From NCBI GenBank assembly GCA_958439775.1, contig CAUBWQ010000017.1, positions 1-10,768 of the forward strand: 10,768 nt of DNA, given 5' to 3'. The notes beneath the pieces are model-generated. The model worked only from the letters and a program-made list of their open reading frames with translations. It was not told the DNA's origin and searched no databases. This stretch comes from an uncultured Collinsella sp. GTDB lineage: Bacteria; Actinomycetota; Coriobacteriia; Coriobacteriales; Coriobacteriaceae. The position numbers and the translations under genes were made by a program. The first letter of the stretch is position 1, and each line of letters begins with the position of its first letter. Positions 6,891-10,768 of the stretch are shown piece after piece.

Positions 6891-7820
6891 CTAAGCTGCG
6901 AGATCGGATGCGTCCTGATAGGACGCCATAGGACGGGTAGCGCCCGCGACCGTGGTCACCAGATCGCGAACGCGGGAGAACGTGGCAGTGACCACCTCGT
7001 TGGCACGGCTGTAGTCGACATCGCGCTCGTAGAGCGAAACGAGCGCACGGCCCATGCCATAGGTGCCCGCGGCAGCAGTGAGCGCCTTGACGGCAAACCC
7101 AATATGAGGCGTCTGCTTGACGAGCGCGCGGGTGACCGCGCGGATCACAAGACCGCCGGCAAGCACGCCCGCGACCTCGTAGCCGCGCTCAGGCTTAATG
7201 CCGCGTCCAAAGACGGCAGCGAGCTCAAAGAGCATGCCCACCTGCGCCAGCGCCATAACGGGATAATCGGCGCCCGGCAAAAACGCCAGCGCACCGGTCG
7301 CCATATTGGTGAGCGCGCACGAGGTGATGATACGATTGGCCGCCGCGATGCGCATGAAGGCAAAGTTCGCCGCAAAGGCCGTTTCCTTGTCAGTGCGATC
7401 GAGAATCCAGCGGGCAAGCGTCTCGAGCAGATACGTCTTATCGGTTGCCGCTACCACGCCGAGCATGGGCGTGGACTCCTCGATAAACGGCACCTCCACA
7501 GCAGACTCGGCAAGCACGCACACGGGCGCACCGGCGATCACGAGCTCCTGCACGGCACTCTCCAAGCGGTCGGAACCACACGAGAGCACCAGTACCACAT
7601 CGGTATCGGTCTTTGGAGCAATTCGCTCCTCCCCCAGACGCTCGACGCGCACAATGCCCGAGGTCGTCTGCGGCACAAAGGCGTCACGCACCGTCTCGGC
7701 CAGAAAGCGCGAGGCGGACGAATCCAGATAGACCGAGACGTGCACCGGCGTATCGGAATCCTTCTTAACGGACGCGCCCATCTTAAAAGCGCGGGTCAGC
7801 TTATCTACGGGAATTTTCAT
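6891..7820 (-). CDS. DUF697-like membrane protein of unknown function in the mrdA-rodA operon
   Basis: A protein of 309 residues that I cannot name. Residues about 155-265 (NRIITSCALTNMATGALAFL, PGADYPVMALAQVGMLFELA, then two further hydrophobic helices 216-232 and 239-259) resemble DUF697, the helical membrane-associated domain often found behind Era-like GTPase domains. The first 150 residues have a GTPase-like strand pattern: VHVSVYLD, DTDVVLVLSCGSD, APVCVLAES and a closing TDKTYLLETLARWIL. They contain no P-loop GxxxxGK[ST], DxxG or NKxD, so nucleotide binding is doubtful and a degenerate GTPase fold is an inference. The ATG at 7820 has a strong GGAGGGG six bases upstream. It lies 18 bases after rodA, and its TAG stop forms part of the ribosome binding site of the next gene. 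The position suggests a role linked to cell-wall elongation, without proof. Confidence 0.7.
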   Translation of the reverse strand: MKIPVDKLTRAFKMGASVKKDSDTPVHVSVYLDSSASRFLAETVRDAFVPQTTSGIVRVERLGEERIAPKTDTDVVLVLSCGSDRLESAVQELVIAGAPVCVLAESAVEVPFIEESTPMLGVVAATDKTYLLETLARWILDRTDKETAFAANFAFMRIAAANRIITSCALTNMATGALAFLPGADYPVMALAQVGMLFELAAVFGRGIKPERGYEVAGVLAGGLVIRAVTRALVKQTPHIGFAVKALTAAAGTYGMGRALVSLYERDVDYSRANEVVTATFSRVRDLVTTVAGATRPMASYQDASDLAA

Positions 7821-7838
7821 AGCAAACCCCTCCAGCGG

Positions 7839-9065
7839 TTACGCGGCGCCCGAACGATGCCGCCATATGGATTGTACGATACCCACCGTCAGCAGTTGGA
7901 TCATCATCGAAGACGAACCAAAGCTAATAAACGGTAACGGAATACCGGTAATCGGCATCATGCCGATGCACATGCCGATGTTCTCGAAGGACTGGAATGC
8001 CCACATGCCGACGATACCTACGCACGATAGGCGCAGGAACAGCGACTCACACTTAAAGGCGACGCGAATCGTCGAAAAGATCAGCAGCACGTAGAGGCAC
8101 AGGAGAAAAAAGGAACCGCAAAAACCAAAGGTCTCGGACAGGAAGGCGAAGACGAAGTCGGTGTGGAACTCAGGCAGAAAGCCGCCGGCCGACTGCGTCG
8201 CATGGCCCAAACCCTTACCAAAGAAGCCGCCCGAGCCAACGGCGATAAGCGACTGCTGCAGGTTGTAGGCATCGTCCGAATCGGCATTATCGGGGTCGAT
8301 AAAGACCGTCAGACGGTTCATCTGATACTGCTTGATGAGCACATCGTGGCCGAGCAACGAATCAAAGACCGAATCGAGCGCCAGAACGAGGGCCACCAAG
8401 CCCACGAGCAGGGCCAGGGTCGACAGCACCCATTCGCGGCGTGCACCGCTCATACAAATGACGATGGCGCCCGAAACCAGCACGACCAGGCCCGAGCCCA
8501 GGTCGCCCATGGCAACGACGGCCAAAAACGGAATGGACAGCATGCCGCAGAGCTTGACGTAGTCGCGAACGGTATCGATGCGACCGTTATACTGCGAGCC
8601 AAGCGTAGCAATAAAGAAGATGGTGATGAGCTTGGCAAGCTCAACCGGCTGGAATGTCAAGCCGATACCGGGAATCTTGATCCAGCCCGTCATGCCCAGA
8701 CCGCCCGTATAGGACAGACCCGGAATCTTGGGCGAGAGGATCACGATCAAGTCGATGACGAGCAACGCCGTCGAGAAATTGGAAATACCGCGCAGATCGG
8801 TACGCCAGACCAGCACCGCCAGCACCGCTCCGATGCCAATTCCCAGCAGATGGCGTGAGAACGAGGCATCGGCCTTAAACTGCGAAGCCGACCAGATAAT
8901 GATGGCACCGTAGGCGACGAGCGCCACAGTAGCCACGAGCACACCGATATGCACCTTTTGGCGAAACGTGCCGCGCGAGGCCGAAAGTTGCTTGTTGACG
9001 CGGTCCAGGCTGCTGCGAGAGCCGGTCTTGGTTGAACGGAACAGATCCGCCGGAGAAAAATCCAT
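7839..9065 (-). CDS. rodA: SEDS peptidoglycan glycosyltransferase RodA
   Basis: A multi-pass membrane protein of 408 residues. RodA polymerises lipid II into glycan strands for side-wall growth and works with a class B PBP, here encoded directly upstream. About ten hydrophobic helices are visible after a 36-residue cytosolic, Ser/Arg-rich N-terminus. Family motifs are TFQPVELAK (137-145), NLQQSLIAVGSGGFFGKG (268-285), FLPEFHTDFVFAFLSE with the putative catalytic Asp303, and GIPLPFISFGSSSM (374-387). The segment after Asp303 reads SETFGF where most SEDS proteins have EE(L/F)G, so one conserved acidic position is changed. RodA rather than FtsW is preferred because of the RLTVFIDPDN segment and the PBP2-type partner. 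The ATG at 9065 has AGGAGG five bases upstream, built on the TAG stop of the PBP gene. Confidence 0.93.
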   Translation of the reverse strand: MDFSPADLFRSTKTGSRSSLDRVNKQLSASRGTFRQKVHIGVLVATVALVAYGAIIIWSASQFKADASFSRHLLGIGIGAVLAVLVWRTDLRGISNFSTALLVIDLIVILSPKIPGLSYTGGLGMTGWIKIPGIGLTFQPVELAKLITIFFIATLGSQYNGRIDTVRDYVKLCGMLSIPFLAVVAMGDLGSGLVVLVSGAIVICMSGARREWVLSTLALLVGLVALVLALDSVFDSLLGHDVLIKQYQMNRLTVFIDPDNADSDDAYNLQQSLIAVGSGGFFGKGLGHATQSAGGFLPEFHTDFVFAFLSETFGFCGSFFLLCLYVLLIFSTIRVAFKCESLFLRLSCVGIVGMWAFQSFENIGMCIGMMPITGIPLPFISFGSSSMMIQLLTVGIVQSIWRHRSGAA

Positions 9066-9074
9066 CGCAACCTC

Positions 9075-10768
9075 CTATCGAACCGAAGAATCGCCCGAGG
9101 CCGAAGAGGTATCGGGCTCGCCATAAATCACGCCGAGCACGTCGCGCACGACATGCATCGCGGTATCTGAGCCACCGCCGCCCTGCTCCAGGACGGTAGC
9201 GATGACATACTTGGGGTCATCGGCCGGTGCATAGGCGCAGAACCACGCGTATTCATCCTCGCCACTTTTCTCGCCCGTGCCCGACTTGCCGTATACCTGC
9301 GGCGTCAGGGTGCCAAAGTGAGCCGCCAGGGACGTCGATGCCGTGTAAATCACGTCGTGCATGCCGTTGCGAACTAGAGCCAAATCCGAATCGCTGTTGA
9401 TCTTGGCCTCCAGGCGCTTCTTCTTGCCCTTGCCATTGTACTTATAGGCATCGCCGTCGCCATCGCGCGACACGGCAGATAAAAACACGTGAGGCACGTA
9501 CTGTTTACCGCCGTTGGCAAGACCCATATAGGCGCACGCCATCTGCAGGGGCGTCACCAGGATGTCGCCCTGGCCGATAGCAATGTTGGTCATATCGCCG
9601 GCATTCCACTTGCGGTCCTCGGCAGATGCGTCGGTGAAGTACGACTCTTTCCACTCGGCATCGGGAATACGGCCCGCGCCCTCACTCGGCAGATCGATAC
9701 CGCAGGTCTTGCCTAGGCCCCAGCGACGAAAGACCTCCTGCAGGCCCTCGGAATGTTTCTCATCATAAAAGAACGCCTTGCCCATGTCGTAGAAGACGGG
9801 GTCGCACGAGTTGGCGATACCCGACTGCAGTGTCATGGTGCCGTGGCCGGAATGCAGCCAGCAGTACTTGCCCCACGACTTGCCCAGACCCGTCCAATAG
9901 CCCGTGCAGTTGGTCGTCTGCCCCGACGTGTAGGTTCCAAACTCAAGACCGGCCAGTGCCGAGAGCGGCTTGATGGTCGATGCCGACATGTACTGTCCGC
10001 TAATGGCGCGGTTGAGCAGCGGGTGCGAACCCTTGTCATCATTGAGCTCGGTCCACACGTCATTTGAGACGCCGCCGATAAAGACGGACGGATCGAACTT
10101 GGGCTCGCTCGCCATGCCCAGGATCTCGCCATTGTTGGGATCGAGACACACCACGGCGCCGTTGCCGGCATTGCTGTAGCCAGTGGTCTTGGCAAGCTCG
10201 ATAGCGCTCGCCAGTGCCGTCTCACAGGCCTGTTGGATCTTAAGGTCGAGCGTGAGCTTAATGTCGGAGCCGGCCTTCGCGGGAACGGCGCCGGCCTGAC
10301 CGGTCACGTTGCCCGAGGCATCGACCTTGACGGTCTGCTCGCCACGAATACCCTGCAGCAGGTTTTCGTAGTAGCTCTCAACGCCCGCCTGGCCCACGAT
10401 ATCGCCCGACTGGTACGTAATCTTGCCAGCAGAAGCATCATCATCGCCAGAGGTTTTCTTATTCTGGGCCTCGAGCTGCTCGGAGGTAATGGTGCCGGTA
10501 TAGCCCAAGATATGGCATGCCGTCTCGCCGTATGGATACTGGCGCTCGGTACGCTCGGCAATCTTGACGCCCGGGAACTCGCCGGCGTGTTCCTTGATAT
10601 AGGCAACCGTGGAGCGACGGACGTCCGTCGCGATGGTATGCAGGCTCTGAGCGCCCTCTGTATTGTCCTGAATATTGCGAAGGACCGCCACATAAGGCAT
10701 TCCAAGCACGTTGGCAAGATGGCGAACCAGAACCTCATCCTCGGCAAGGTCGCGGTAGGCCACGACAG
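9075..10768 (-). CDS. mrdA: Class B penicillin-binding protein, PBP2/MrdA type (5' end beyond the window)
   Basis: A DD-transpeptidase that cross-links peptidoglycan at the outer membrane face and pairs with RodA. The frame stays open to the window edge. The codon at 10761-10763 is an internal GTG preceded by Val, so the true start and the membrane anchor are missing. Counting that codon as 1, the dimerisation-domain signature reads QYPYGETACHILGYTG (75-90) and GQAGVESYYENLLQGIRG (124-141). The transpeptidase domain has STIK (262-265, nucleophile Ser262), SCD (319-321) and KSGTGE (493-498), all expected for PBP2. C286 and C301 flank the insertion before the SCD motif. A Lys/Gly-rich low-complexity patch (about YNGKGKKKRLEAK) lies before the third motif. 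The TAG stop is embedded in the rodA ribosome binding site, giving a 9-base gap. Confidence 0.93.
   Translation of the reverse strand, partial: VVAYRDLAEDEVLVRHLANVLGMPYVAVLRNIQDNTEGAQSLHTIATDVRRSTVAYIKEHAGEFPGVKIAERTERQYPYGETACHILGYTGTITSEQLEAQNKKTSGDDDASAGKITYQSGDIVGQAGVESYYENLLQGIRGEQTVKVDASGNVTGQAGAVPAKAGSDIKLTLDLKIQQACETALASAIELAKTTGYSNAGNGAVVCLDPNNGEILGMASEPKFDPSVFIGGVSNDVWTELNDDKGSHPLLNRAISGQYMSASTIKPLSALAGLEFGTYTSGQTTNCTGYWTGLGKSWGKYCWLHSGHGTMTLQSGIANSCDPVFYDMGKAFFYDEKHSEGLQEVFRRWGLGKTCGIDLPSEGAGRIPDAEWKESYFTDASAEDRKWNAGDMTNIAIGQGDILVTPLQMACAYMGLANGGKQYVPHVFLSAVSRDGDGDAYKYNGKGKKKRLEAKINSDSDLALVRNGMHDVIYTASTSLAAHFGTLTPQVYGKSGTGEKSGEDEYAWFCAYAPADDPKYVIATVLEQGGGGSDTAMHVVRDVLGVIYGEPDTSSASGDSSVR

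Noticed and set aside
7104..7937. Plus-strand open frame of 277 codons opposite the DUF697-like gene and the end of rodA
   Set aside because: It spans two minus-strand genes with good ribosome binding sites. Its translation is low-quality and has no motif.

Overview
The window reads as a chromosomal housekeeping region from a high-GC Gram-positive, most likely a Coriobacteriia-type actinobacterium (Collinsella or a relative). This placement is an inference from gene order, protein style and base composition, and no search was run. Ten genes (one of them broken) lie on the minus strand. Only the last codons of a Y-family DNA polymerase-like gene at the left edge lie on the plus strand. No gap between genes exceeds 100 bases, and I saw no RNA gene, CRISPR array, insertion sequence or phage gene.

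Right block (10768 down to about 4194, transcribed leftward): a 5'-truncated class B penicillin-binding protein (mrdA/PBP2 type), the SEDS glycosyltransferase rodA, a DUF697-like membrane protein of unknown role, a B12-binding-type radical SAM protein (TIGR03960 type) and its partner (TIGR03936/DUF2344 type). Spacing is 18 bases or less, one junction overlaps by four bases, and two Shine-Dalgarno sequences are built from the TAG stop of the preceding gene. This looks like one translationally coupled operon joining the cell-wall elongation pair to the radical SAM pair.

Left block (about 4197 down to 117): a near-consensus promoter, with a -35 that overlaps the stop codon of the preceding gene, drives rplU (L21) and rpmA (L27). 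An intrinsic-terminator-like hairpin follows rpmA, then obg, nadD, yqeK and rsfS. A strong hairpin at 117-161 closes the operon towards the convergent polymerase gene. The theme is ribosome assembly (L21, L27, Obg, RsfS), with NAD synthesis (NadD) and Ap4A turnover (YqeK) in the usual cluster.

The most striking feature is an in-frame TAG at codon 304 of obg, a normally essential GTPase gene. It separates the G4 motif from the G5 motif and the OCT domain, while the reading frame stays open and family-like on both sides. TAG ends five of the other ten genes (rplU, yqeK, rsfS, mrdA and the DUF697-like gene), so general TAG recoding is unlikely. A point nonsense mutation, a sequencing or assembly error, or a split Obg are the options. 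I found no clearly new defence or mobile system. The least explained parts are the DUF697-like protein with a degenerate GTPase-like N-terminus, the radical SAM pair, and the attenuator-like hairpin in front of obg.
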